Source: Aphelenchoides besseyi
Lineage: Eukaryota > Nematoda > Chromadorea > Rhabditida > Aphelenchoididae
Length of the DNA stretch: 64,000 nucleotides
Direction of reading: 5' to 3'
Assembly: GCA_024699855.1 (NCBI GenBank)
Contig: JAMPIQ010000003.1
Coordinates: forward strand, 2,666,001-2,730,000
Shown here piece by piece: positions 44,509-54,428 of the stretch. The translations under genes and the position numbers were made by a program. The notes beneath the pieces were generated by a model. It saw only the letters and a program-made list of their open reading frames with translations. It ran no database searches and was not told the DNA's origin. The first letter of the stretch is position 1. Each line of letters starts with the position of its first letter.

Positions 44509-45535
44509 ATGACCGATCTAGAAGCTCAAAAAGTGACTTCTCAACCAGTGATTATAAGCAAAGATGGTGAGTTGAAGTGTATGACCAATTTATACATTGA
44601 ATTAAGAAGCTAGTAGAGGTCCTCGTCTCATCGATCCCTGCGAATTTGTTTTCAAGCCACTGCTCGGCGAGTTTCTAGGAACCCTCCTTCTCGAGTTCTT
44701 TGGTTGGTTTCTATCTTTCATAGCTTCTTAATCGCCAATTACAGCTTCTCAACTTCTGGTTTTTGTCGCACAGAACTTCGCTTTAACTGCTTTCTGTTTG
44801 GCCGCTGTTCGATACACGTTGATGCTCGTGCTCGAGGATGTTTGTGACGGAGAATTCAATCCCGGTTTGTGGTTTCAGTCTTCCTTCTACCGATTGTTTT
44901 GTAGCCATTACACTCGGCAAACTGTTTTGTTTGCAAAGAAACGTGTTCGTAAGTTTGGCGTTGATTGTCGGCCAATTCTTTGGAGCGTTCATTGGCGAGG
45001 TTCTGTTTACGGCCATTCGTCCATCGACAACCAATGTGTTTCCATTGAATTTCATTAACACATCAACAGGCTTTGAAGACCGTCTTCCCGGTTCCTTTCA
45101 AAGTGTTAGTTGAAAATCCGAATGTGTTTACTCTTTTTCAGTACTTTCTAATCGAAATGATCAGCACTTTCTTGTTTGTGATTGCATTTCTCAGAACCGA
45201 ACATTGCGGATGTATGGCCGCTGTCACGGTAATCCACTCTTCTTTGCATTTACACGATTTGTGTTTCAGTTAATCACGACAACTATCGCTTTCGAAGCGG
45301 GACTAGAAACTCGAGCCACTGGAAATTTCGCTCAAGTGTTTGCTCATTCAGTAGCTGGAAGCCTTTGGCAAGCCTCTGATCCTTGGCGTTACGTTGAGGC
45401 GGCTGCCGCATCGGCGTTTATTACTCCGTTTATTGCCGCCGTTTTATTTTGGTTCGTTGAAGTGGTCGTTATGATTCGAACACACTTTCAGGTTGTTACA
45501 TTCGGCAAGGGAAATGAAAGAAAACGACGAAAATG
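44509..45535 (+). CDS. Unorthodox aquaporin (AQP11/12-like) with degenerate second NPA box
   Basis: Seven exons. Helices in order: FVFKPLLGEFLGTLLLEFF, SQLLVFVAQNFALTAFCLAA, then loop B with FNPAITLGKLFCL (first NPA intact). VFVSLALIVGQFFGAFIGEV and FLIEMISTFLFVIAFLRTEH follow. Loop E reads RATGNFAQVFAHSVAG, so the second NPA is N-F-A-Q and lacks the proline; the usual arginine after the box is not evident. FITPFIAAVLFWFVEVVV is the last helix, followed by a basic end. Nematodes have several unorthodox aquaporins. Water or solute permeability cannot be deduced. Introns near 44568-44618, 44700-44741, 44867-44901, 45104-45140 and 45229-45269. Confidence 0.82.
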
Positions 45536-45781
45536 ATCAAGAACCAGTAGTTTGATTGTTACTAGCGATGAATAAACTAATGTTCTTGTCTCGACCCTCA
45601 AGTACTCAAAAGAATGAAATCGATTTTGTGTTTTTCATTTCTCGCTTTCGACTTCTCGAGACAGGTCGATTGATCTCAATGATTCTCGCTCTACTCCTCT
45701 TGCTCATTCTGACCTCTGATGTCTTATCCAAAGAGTCAATTAAGCGAACGGATGTGTTTCGTTTACGACATTTATTTCAAC

Positions 45782-46296
45782 ATGAGTTTCACACTATCTG
45801 ATGGGATCGTTGTAGCTATTGGCTTGGTTGTTGTGCTTCTGCTCAACCTCATTCCACTGATCGTGGTTCTTTTGTTGCATCGAAAGCAGAATGCAAAAGA
45901 ACCGAGTAAGTTTTCGAGATTTGGTGTTTTGCAGACTTCTCTTCAGCTAAAAAGGATTTGCAAGAAGCCAAAGAAATGGATGAATGCGAGCCTAATACTA
46001 AGAATCGTACAGTCAAAAACAAGAGTCCGGTCAAATTGAAAGTGAAAAGAATGTCGAGTGTCCACAAAGACGGTCAATTGCCTTCTGAAGTTTGTTCACA
46101 TCTCCGTCGATTCAATAGTTTTCGTTTAGCCTTCGGATTTCAAATTCGACGGAAATGAAAATAACGAAACTGGAACGGTAATGTTGGACACTGCGAATCC
46201 GGATTCTCGTAAGTTCCCAGTATTCTTTTCCTTACTTTGTGTTCAGGCGAGAAAACCGATTTGCAATCACCGCAAAGACCGAAGTCACTTCTTTGA
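45782..46296 (+). CDS. Small single-pass membrane protein
   Basis: MSFTLSDGIVVAIGLVVVLL and LNLIPLIVVLLLHRKQNAKE form one long hydrophobic segment followed by a charged cytosolic tail (NTKNRTVKNKSPVKLKVKRM) ending PQRPKSLL. Four exons with introns near 45905-45935, 46090-46129 and 46209-46248. Just upstream in another frame, ATG 45678 gives a signal-peptide-like stretch (MILALLLLLILTSDVLSKES) whose stop overlaps this start. The true 5' exon arrangement is therefore unsure. Unknown function. Confidence 0.55.
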
Positions 46297-46508
46297 TTGT
46301 TGGAGTTAGAAGGAAGAAAATGAACTTCTTTTTTCATTCAATTCAAGTTCTTTGCTCTTCAAGCAAATATCACAGATCAGTCATGTAGTGTCGCTCTAGT
46401 TTAAAGTCAAAGAACGAGTGTAGGCAAACAAAAAACTCCAAAGAGCAGCCACGTGATTATTCTACTTAAACCACGCGTTTGTAGTTGTGTGTGGTTGGTC
46501 ATTTTAAG

Positions 46509-48058
46509 ATGGAGTTCAGCGAAAAAGAACTTTCAATCTTGACTGCTCTTCAAAAGTCAAAAAGTCGGATTGTTCTTCTGTTCAAATGGCGATATCCATT
46601 CTTTACACAACTCGAGAACTTCCAGAAACCTGCGGACTGTGGGCTCATCGGCGTATTCTCGACGGCCCTCAAAGGACGATTGTTCGTCGGATATGAAAAA
46701 CACTTCGATTTGATCATTTGGTTTGAGGTACCACAGCTCGTATCTCATTTCAACCTTCTTTTCAGGCGGATTTCAGTGCTGTAAAGAACGCTTATTGCGG
46801 AGAAGAAACAATACAAATCAAAGAGTTGGATCAGATTGTTGGTGAAGTCGTTAAGTTGATTGAACCCCAGAAGTTGCGTTTTCTCGAGTGTGAAGAAGCA
46901 ACGATGGACGCGGCTTGTAAAACGAGACAACGATTTGGAATTCCCGGTGGGCTTCGAAAGTTTGTTTTGTGACTTTTATTTAGGAGCAAGACCTGGAGAT
47001 CTTGATTATCTACGGGACAAAAGTCGATTGAAAGACGCGTGTCGTCGGCATGGAATTCCGACTGCTCGTTTTGCAATTGTCGATTTTGAAAAGAAAGAGA
47101 AATTAGACGAGACGATCAAACGCATCGAAATGCAAGTTGGCAAATATCCCATGTTCTGCAAACCAACTGGTGGTTTCGGAACTGGTGGAGGGCAGATGAT
47201 CCGAAACTCTGTGGATCTACACAAGTTTTTAGTCTCTGAAGATGGAAAACAAACGGTAAAGATTCCGACGGTATTCGACTTGCTGTTTAGACGTATCTCG
47301 TCGAAGAGTGTGTTCAAACTCGAGAGTTTTGGGCCTCGGTTGTTTTACTTCAAAACGGCGAATGGCGCCCGTTGAATGTTCTGCATTGTGGCAATCGAAC
47401 AAGCAGACAAAATTTGGATGATGGTCAGTGGATGTCGGCCGATCTTCAATGCTAATCTTTAGGTCAACCAATTCCATTTATTGCATTTAAATTCGAAAAA
47501 GCCGAACAACACGAGTTTCCGTCGATGAGCAAATTTGTTGACCTCGTAATTAGAACACTCAAACCGCCCGTTCCACACGTTTTTTGTGTTCAAGGATTTC
47601 AACTGACACCTGGAAAGAACGATTACCTGTTCACAGAATGCGGTTACCGATTGAATGGAGCACGTGGCTGTGGAATCTCTTACAAAGCCGCTGGAATAAG
47701 TCAGGAAACGGCCTTTTTACTTGCTTATATGGATCCGAATTACGATCCAGTGCCCGATCCAGTTCATCGCACAACCACTGCATCTATCTGGTACCCTTCT
47801 CGGTAAGCGAAACCTCTTCTAGATACTAAAGATGATCGTTGTAGAAAAGGAACTTTGCAATCTCATAGTCAACCCTCAACTGTTAATTTTCAATCCAAAA
47901 TTCGCTTCTTTTGGTACTTACCAGTTGGCTCTAAACTCAATGTTGCTACTTCTTACAACGATTTTGTTTCGTCTGTTGAAGTGGAACATGAAAACCAAAA
48001 AGTAATGGAAAAGGAGTTGAAATGGCTTATGGAAAACTGGACTCTTGATATTGTATAA
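46509..48058 (+). CDS. ATP-grasp enzyme (carnosine-synthase/carboxylate-amine ligase type)
   Basis: Seven exons, about 420 residues. The N-terminal domain has KHFDLIIWFEADFSAVKNAY. The ATP-grasp part has GARPGDLDYLRDKSRLKDAC (start of the A-subdomain), GIPTARFAIVDF, YPMFCKPTGGFGTGGGQMIR (lysine strand and glycine-rich loop), TYLVEECVQTREFWASVVLL (E-E loop) and VPHVFCVQGFQLTPGKNDYL. LFTECGYRLNGARGCGISYK resembles the E-x-x-x-R-x-x-G metal/ATP end motif. The family forms amide bonds from a carboxylate with ATP; the substrate cannot be told. Introns near 46729, 46945, 47255, 47424 and 47803. Single copy, intact. Confidence 0.78.
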
Positions 48059-48515
48059 CTGTTTAAATGAAGATCATAAGCTATTCACTTGAAGATACAA
48101 TTACTACTCCCAAACTTGACAAATGCTGACATTGGAGACAATAAACTTGCAACTTTTTTGTTTATAGAAGACTTCATATATGCATTACTTCAACGTTGCG
48201 ATAAGCTTCTTATGAACGAACATTTATCGGAAGATGTTTTTGGTCTTTGATCATTGAACTCGTTTGCTTGTATGTATGACTTCGAGCATCCAGTGTTTCA
48301 TTAACCTCTGATGAGCGTTCATTCTTTCAACAAAAATACGAGATGTCACCTTTTCAGTTGTTGTTTTTCTCTGCTCACTCGTCCGTCAACAGAAACACGT
48401 CTGTCTGTTCGAAGTAAACAACAGACGCGTGTTTTGATCAACTTTTTCTGCTGAATAACACTTTCTAGCGGGTTCCATTTGTAGTTGTATTGTTTTTCAG
48501 AATCGGAAATTTGAC
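48059..48515. other. Intergenic between ATP-grasp and TenA genes
   Basis: No exon seen. The promoter of the TenA gene presumably lies here. A TTTTTCAG acceptor immediately precedes that gene's first ATG region. Confidence 0.45.
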
Positions 48516-49222
48516 ATGAAAACCCAAAAGTTCTCAACGGAAGCGTGGAATAGAAATAAACAGCTCTACGACTCGACACTCAATCACCCGTTCAACAAAG
48601 AGCTTTGTGATGGAATCTTAAGCCAAGAGAAGTTCAAATACTATGTTATCCAGGATACGAAGTATCTCGCCGAATACGCAAAGTCGTTCGCTTCTGCGGC
48701 TTCGTGCGCGAAAAACCCCGTTCAAATCGCCTATTTAGCGAAATGTGCCGTTGATGTGGCTGTTGGTGAAAATTCCTTTCACGCTCCTTTCTTCGAGAAG
48801 TACAATATAACAATCGACGAATACAAGGAGTAAGTGGTAGTTTGAGTCCAGTGAATTTGATGTTTAGAACCGAGTTCATGCCCGCCGCTCATCACTATAC
48901 GTCTTTTCTTCACTCTACAGCCCAACAGAAGTCATTGGCTGTTCAGTTGGCAGCGCTATTGCCGTGTGCATTGATTTATCATAAAGTTGGTCAACACGTG
49001 AAGACGAGTGCATCGCCCGACAATCCATTTCAAATCTGGATCGATCAGTACGGTTCGGAAGAGTTCGCCGGCAGTGTCGCCAGAATGATCACTTTGGTGG
49101 ATGAAATTGCCGAGAAAGAGCCCAATGAATTGGAGTACATGCACGAAGCATACACTCGATCGGCTCGTTTGGAATATCTGTTCTGGGACGATGCCTACAA
49201 TCTTCGTAAATGGCCTTGTTAG
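48516..49222 (+). CDS. TenA/THI-4 family protein (thiaminase II type)
   Basis: Two exons (intron 48830-48868) encode about 225 residues. The fold markers are present in order: HPFNKELCDGILSQEKFKYY (substrate-side helix with the conserved F/Y-x-x-Y region), VIQDTKYLAEYAKSFA, LLPCALIYHKVGQHV (P-C-x-x-x-Y with the catalytic cysteine of TenA_C proteins) and ARLEYLFWDDAYNL (E-x-x-F-W-D-x-A-Y with the catalytic glutamate). TenA_C enzymes hydrolyse aminopyrimidine from thiamin breakdown products for salvage. There is no targeting signal, so it is probably cytosolic. Family membership is strong; the exact substrate is inferred. Confidence 0.88.
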
Positions 49223-49332
49223 TTCGAAATATAAACTCGTTTGCCTGTTTATTTTGATTATTCTGATTTGGATTTTTTGTGTTGCAAACAACACAAAACT
49301 GCAAACCAGAAAACTCGATAAATGAAGTAAAT

Positions 49333-49534
49333 TTAAGCAACAAAAACGCCGACCAGGAACACAAAAACATCACAGTTGTAGTAGGTAATGAAAGACATCT
49401 TTCGACCTTCCATATCCAAATGCTCGTGGACATTGAAGTTTGCAGCAAAAACCGCGTGTTTGGTCATCGTCTCCGTGGCATCTTCCGGTTTGTTAGCCAG
49501 CATTTGAGCAACTTCTTTAGCTCGCAGTCGAAAA
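49333..49534 (-). pseudogene. Detached last exon of a UGT
   Basis: A minus-strand exon after TTTGCAG encodes RAKEVAQMLANKPEDATETM, FAANFNVHEHLDMEGRKMSF and YYNCDVFVFLVGVFVA before a stop. It matches the last exons of the UGTs at 54-62 kb (H-x-x-L-D-x-x-G-R). The C-terminal cytosolic lysine tail is missing. The UGT pseudogene at 52.8-54.0 kb on the same strand lacks precisely this end, so this is probably its separated 3' exon. Confidence 0.65.
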
Positions 49535-50179
49535 CTGCAAACCCAAATGCATGTGGCTTGTGAGCTATCACTTTTAGTGAATTGCGTTCACGTGAACGTG
49601 AGTAATTTATTTGATTAATAATCAAATCGCTCTTCTCTTCACTTGTAATTGTGAGTCGTGTCAATGTGTCTTCTTTTTGCGTAGCATATTGGCCACTTAA
49701 TGCGACATTGTTTTCATTGAATTTCGTTCGAATACGCAGCTTCATTAGTCTTGGTGTTTACATAATTCCATCCTAATGGCGTTTTGTTTTAGATCATAAT
49801 TATTAGGCTCTTGGAGAAATCTATTATGAACTATCGTTATTAGCCATCAAACAAACCATTGTTGTACCTATTCACTGCTGGCTCATGCAAAAACGTTGGT
49901 TTCCACTGTCAAACCCTTCAAACTTGTACGAAGGAGTGGTTTTTGGAATCGTTCGACTCCACGAATAAAAGCTATTTCGTGGTTAAGATGCGAACTGGCA
50001 ATCAACTACATGTATCTTAAATTTATGTACCTTCTCGTATGAAAACCTTTGCATGTTTCGACGGCTTTCTTTACGGTTAACAGTGGTGAGCATGATCATT
50101 TGCCAAAAATCAATTCGCAAGTAATTGATTCTGCATTTATGGTAACTTTTTCGTTACTACATAGTTAAATTGCATGTTT

Positions 50180-50720
50180 AGAACTACTCAATCGAAAGAC
50201 ACGATCGTTCGTGTTGTATCGGACGAACTGGGAGCGAACAAACACCAAATTCAATAGCATTCGAAGAATTGATGTCGATGGCAAACAACCACTAATGGTT
50301 TGTACAGGAGAATTTGAATACTATTCAGACATTTATTAATTTGTTTTCAAGTAGGTTTAAGGAGAAGTAATAACTTGACAGAAACTTTTTCAGTGAACCC
50401 GACAAGCTCGCTACTTTGGCCTGGATGCACTTAAAACGAATCTTCGATGCACGGCGTTCATCCTACAAATTCATTGTGAATCAACTGCCGCTCAATTTCA
50501 AACAAAAGTGTCCATTGCATCCACGCAACAAGAACACAACAATACGTGACAATGCAACAACTAAGCGAGTTTACAAACAGTAGCCGCCAACTCACATTCA
50601 ATTGCAGAAGAAAAATTGACATTGAAGATACAAGCGAGGAACATCCGTCGATATCAAAGGCAAAGAAAACGGCGATTAGTGGAACTCCAGAAGAAAGCGA
50701 AAAGAACGAAGAAAAATGAC
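50180..50720 (+). CDS. Possible small multi-exon gene, unresolved
   Basis: Two open stretches look protein-like: NRKTRSFVLYRTNWERTNTK with IRRIDVDGKQPLM, and EPDKLATLAWMHLKRIFDAR with FIVNQLPLNFKQKCPLHPRN. A third, acidic one (IDIEDTSEEHPSISKAKKTA) ends at a TGA followed by AATGTG-rich sequence. Acceptors TTTTTCAG and ATTGCAG are good, but phases do not agree with obvious donors. No start codon or domain. A real gene or a decayed one are both possible. Confidence 0.3.
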
Positions 50721-50928
50721 AACTATAAATGTGTTTCTATCATAAACATTTCAATTTGATTGAATAGTTGATAACAGCAAGAATTGACATTCAGATTTCC
50801 ATACTTTCAAGGCCGCAACTTGCGATCTCCCTGTAGTTCTTGGCCGGGAATTAGCATTCAAGGTTTTCAGAAGTCACTTCAATTGTTTAATCTTTACAGA
50901 TTTAACAAGGAGCTAAGAATATTCAATA

Positions 50929-50950
50929 ACTGTGTTTCTGAAAACACAAC
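50929..50950. repeat. 22-bp palindrome-containing repeat, copy 1
   Basis: ACTGTGTTTCTGAAAACACA plus AC occurs here and identically at 52806-52827. The core TGTGTTT-CTGA-AAACACA can form a 7-bp stem. Confidence 0.5.
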
Positions 50951-51996
50951 TCTCGAATAAGGTTGAAGTCGTGAATTCAATTGTCCTGAAATTTAACGTC
51001 CGATTTGAGGCCAATTAAGAGCTTTTGTCGTTGATCAGTCTCGACGTTCAGATTTGCACGCTTAGCAGGTTACAGTAATTTCTAAGCGACGTAATTAAAT
51101 CAAAGTGCATGGTGCAAAAAATCAAAACCTTTTTTATTCGTTCGTTGACTGCTGAATTGGATATTGTTCCTAATTGACAGTTTCGACGACATCATTAATC
51201 AGATTTGTCAATTGAGTTTGCGACAACCTCCAATCCAACTTGTGGAGTCATGACTAACTTTTCATTACGTCTTTTCGCAATTCAAACTCTGTTAGGAAAC
51301 GGAAACAACTTTCTTACAAAGTCGACAACCGCAACATCGCGCATCCGATCAGATTAGAAGTCAATCAAAACCTCTTAAACTGTTTACTTGGTTTCTATAG
51401 AAGCCATACTTATTTTCGATCAAGAAGACAACTATTAACTGAGAAACAAATTTAACGCAAAACGAAGTTTATTCGAAAGAAATCTAACTATTTCAATTAT
51501 TGTGGGCAAATTTAACTTGAAAAGCATCATATCCAACAGCTCAATTAGAACTTTCTCTTACCGTAAGCTCCGGGCGAAGAATCGTAGACGACGTAATTGT
51601 GACTTTTTCTAAAAGATTAGAAATTAATTTCATACCAAATATCGACTTAGTTAATGAGATGAGACAGAAAAAAACTTCCAGACAAGCAAAATGTTAGTTT
51701 GACGGTTGATAACAACTCGCTTTTCTCACTTTTAAACCACTACACTACACGGACACTGAGTTGTACGATCTCAGTTGCCGTTTCATGCTTATTTTTTTGG
51801 TTCAATGCAAAAGATCAACAGGTGCGAAAGTGAGCACAAAAAAGACCGTTGATTTGTTTTGTACGGCCGACAGTAAGAGAAGTTTTGTTTGCGCTCACCC
51901 ATCAACTAAGTCGATTGCTCAAGAACAGAAAAGCGAAGTGTTGCTGATAACTTACTACCGAGTGAAAAACTCAAAACAACCGGTTATAAAGTGAAG

Positions 51997-52161
51997 ATGG
52001 TTCACCGCCGTCTTCACGATTTCCCCCCGGTGCTACAAATGTTGGCGGCCATCTTCATGATGGAAGCCAACGAGCGCAGGCGCAGGAATCACCGCCGCAG
52101 AATGAAGGGTTGGAGGTACCGCCAACCCCGGTACATCCGACCCGGATTTCCGCGGTGGTAA
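51997..52161 (+). other. Arginine-rich 54-codon ORF in a GC-rich island
   Basis: The frame begins MVHRRLHDFPPVLQMLAAIF, continues with EANERRRRNHRRRMKGWRY and ends RPGFPRW. The island (about 52000-52250) is strikingly richer in G and C than its flanks and contains GGTAGGGGGAGGCG. The composition suggests foreign or mobile DNA, or a structured element. No transposase motif is recognised, and the ORF may be incidental. Confidence 0.3.
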
Positions 52162-52805
52162 ATCTGCGTCTTAAACAATACGGGTAGGGGGAGGCGAACA
52201 TCCGGTGATGAATTTTTGGAAAGCCTCTCCCGCGAGGCCAAAAATCTGCAAACATGAGCAGTTATAGGAAAAAATCCTGCTCTTACCCTCAAGAAATGCA
52301 AGTGAAAGCGGGTTTCTGTGCATATGTACAGTTGATCTAAAAGCCGTAGATTAGTAGTTAGTCAAACGACAAGCTCATTTGACAATGCTTTTCAAGTTAA
52401 ATTTGAGTTTCTTTTGATAAAATTAACTCGTAAAAACCTTCTGAAAATAAAAGAAACGAATGGACCACAGCGAATAAACTAGAGAAGAGCGACTGGAGCA
52501 AACGAAAGCGACTGACGAGCAGTGGACATGCGAGTGAGCAAACGCTCGAATGACCAGCGAGCTGAGGGACAAATGCCCTCGAGAGCAAATGGCAAGAAGT
52601 AACGCTGCTTAGACGTTAAGATTCTCTTTAAAAATATAGGATGTAACTGTCATTTATATAAGAAAAATTTTTAGTAATGCAGAAAAGTGTGGAAAATGGG
52701 TCCAAAATGGTGGCAGATTTGGGAAAATGGGTCGAAAAAGAGGTGAAAAAAAGCCGAAAATGACATTGGTAAAAAGTGTCCTAGAAAGCCCCTTTTTATA
52801 CTATT

Positions 52806-52827
52806 ACTGTGTTTCTGAAAACACAAC
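52806..52827. repeat. 22-bp palindrome-containing repeat, copy 2
   Basis: Identical to 50929-50950 and located exactly where the UGT reading frame stops matching its family. Confidence 0.5.
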
Positions 52828-53956
52828 ACCACGTTTCGATTTGTCGAAAATCTCTTGGTATTTCGACGGCAATGACGACACATGTCGTTGATCGATTCCC
52901 ATCCCACCAATGTAAACAACCTTCGAAGATATCTGAATGTGCTAATTAAAAGGAATAGTCTGTGCAGAACAAACTGGTCGAGGATAATCCAGAAGACTAT
53001 CAGCATTTACGAACACAAATTCAGCTTCTCCTGCGCGTTCCTAAACTCATGTCTTATGCTTTCTATTTCCAATTACCGTGTAATCGAAGTTTGGATTAAC
53101 TTCTCTTTTGATGACCTCTTCCACTTTTCCTATCAACGCGTTCATAGCAAAAAGACGCATAAATACGAGACCCATAAACATATTCTTCAACCGCTCAAGA
53201 AACGTCATTCGCGGCGTTGAAGTTGAGTGCAGATCGGGAACAAAACTTTGAGCTGAAGGCAAACCAATAAAACTGGCAGCCAAACTGGACAGTGGCATCG
53301 AGTAGACTGCGATATACTTCTTAAGAGCAATGGCCTCCAATAACCCCAATGAACATGGGCCTAAAATAAGTGAGTGTAATATCTAGGTTCCATACAACAA
53401 ACCAAAGTACTCCAGAAGGGCCAAATCAAAGTTTTCCGCTTTCAGTCGTCTCATCATTTCCTTGTCGTGTAATTGGTCTAAATGTGAATAACATTCTGAT
53501 AGTATCTTCTCACCTTCACAAGTTCTCGCAAACATTGCTCCAAATTGTCCAACACCCTAAAACGCTAACACTAAGATGATCGTGTGAGGAATAGTTACGT
53601 GTCGCAAAGCCTTGATCCAATCTTGAACGGTTTCATTCGACCAAACAAACTCGTGCATAAACCGTTGATCAAAATCGTTTTCATACGATAATTCACGGGT
53701 AATCGTTCGCGCGTACTTAACGCCCGTTTCATTGAACTCCTTTGTTAGAATTGGTTGGTAATTGACCTAGAAATTTTCATTCAAATTCCCTTGATCAACC
53801 TACCACTTCATGACCAGCTTTAGCTAATTCGTCAGCCAACTTTCCCATGTAAATGACATGAGATCGCGAAAACCGACCGTTGTAAGCCAGAAACTTCAAT
53901 CCATTGACACCATCAAAGCTTCCCAGTAAAATAAAAATGATTACAAGAACCTTCAT
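52812..53956 (-). pseudogene. UDP-glycosyltransferase, truncated
   Basis: The minus-strand model begins with a signal peptide (MKVLVIIFILLGSFDGVNG) and GLKFLAYNGRFSRSHVIYMG with the family's catalytic histidine. It continues through several short introns: ARTITRELSYENDF, GVGQFGAMFARTCE, LKAENFDLALLEYF, IGLPSAQSFVPDLH, EAEFVFVNADSLLDYPRP and VVYIGGMGIDQRHVSSLPSK. At FDKSKRGVVFSETQ it departs from the expected V-V-x-x-S-F-G-S motif and stops. The UDP-sugar-binding half and membrane anchor are absent. A matching terminal exon lies 3.3 kb away (49333-49534). Confidence 0.75.
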
Positions 53957-54428
53957 TTTGTATCGATCAACACTTCTCTTCGTTTCACTTGCCAATCGAC
54001 AACAAACATCAAGAGCTTATCATTCAGGAAGAAGCAGACAGAAAGAAGCGAAAGAGTATCACATCGATGCTATCAATTTGTGTTCAGTTTGAATTCTCAA
54101 ATTTCAGAAAGTCCGAAAGTACAATCAAAAAAAGCAACTCGAGACTAAACAGGTTTAACACATAAATAGAGAACTTGTAAACTTGTAATCATCGTTAGTG
54201 CATTTGGAAGACTGAAACTGCTGTAACAAAACTGTGAGCGTTCACTAAAACGCTCGAATCGAAGAATATTCTTACAATTATACTCCTAGTGGAAACATTC
54301 TTTTATTCGAGTGAAACCAAATTCCGTTCAAATGCTCTCGCTTATCAGTTCGTTTTTCTTCGTTAGTAGCTCATTGTTTCAATTAGACTTAAAAGGTGCA
54401 CAGTGTTTGCTTCTTTTTAGTGTCCAAA

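Larger units (their letters stand above)
49535..52811. other. Long low-gene-content region splitting a UGT
   Basis: Mostly AT-rich. It contains a possible gene at 50.2-50.7 kb, a copy of a 22-bp palindromic motif at 50929-50950, and a GC-rich island at 52.0-52.2 kb, each listed separately. I could not find terminal repeats proving a single insertion. It lies between the two halves of a broken UGT. Confidence 0.45.
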
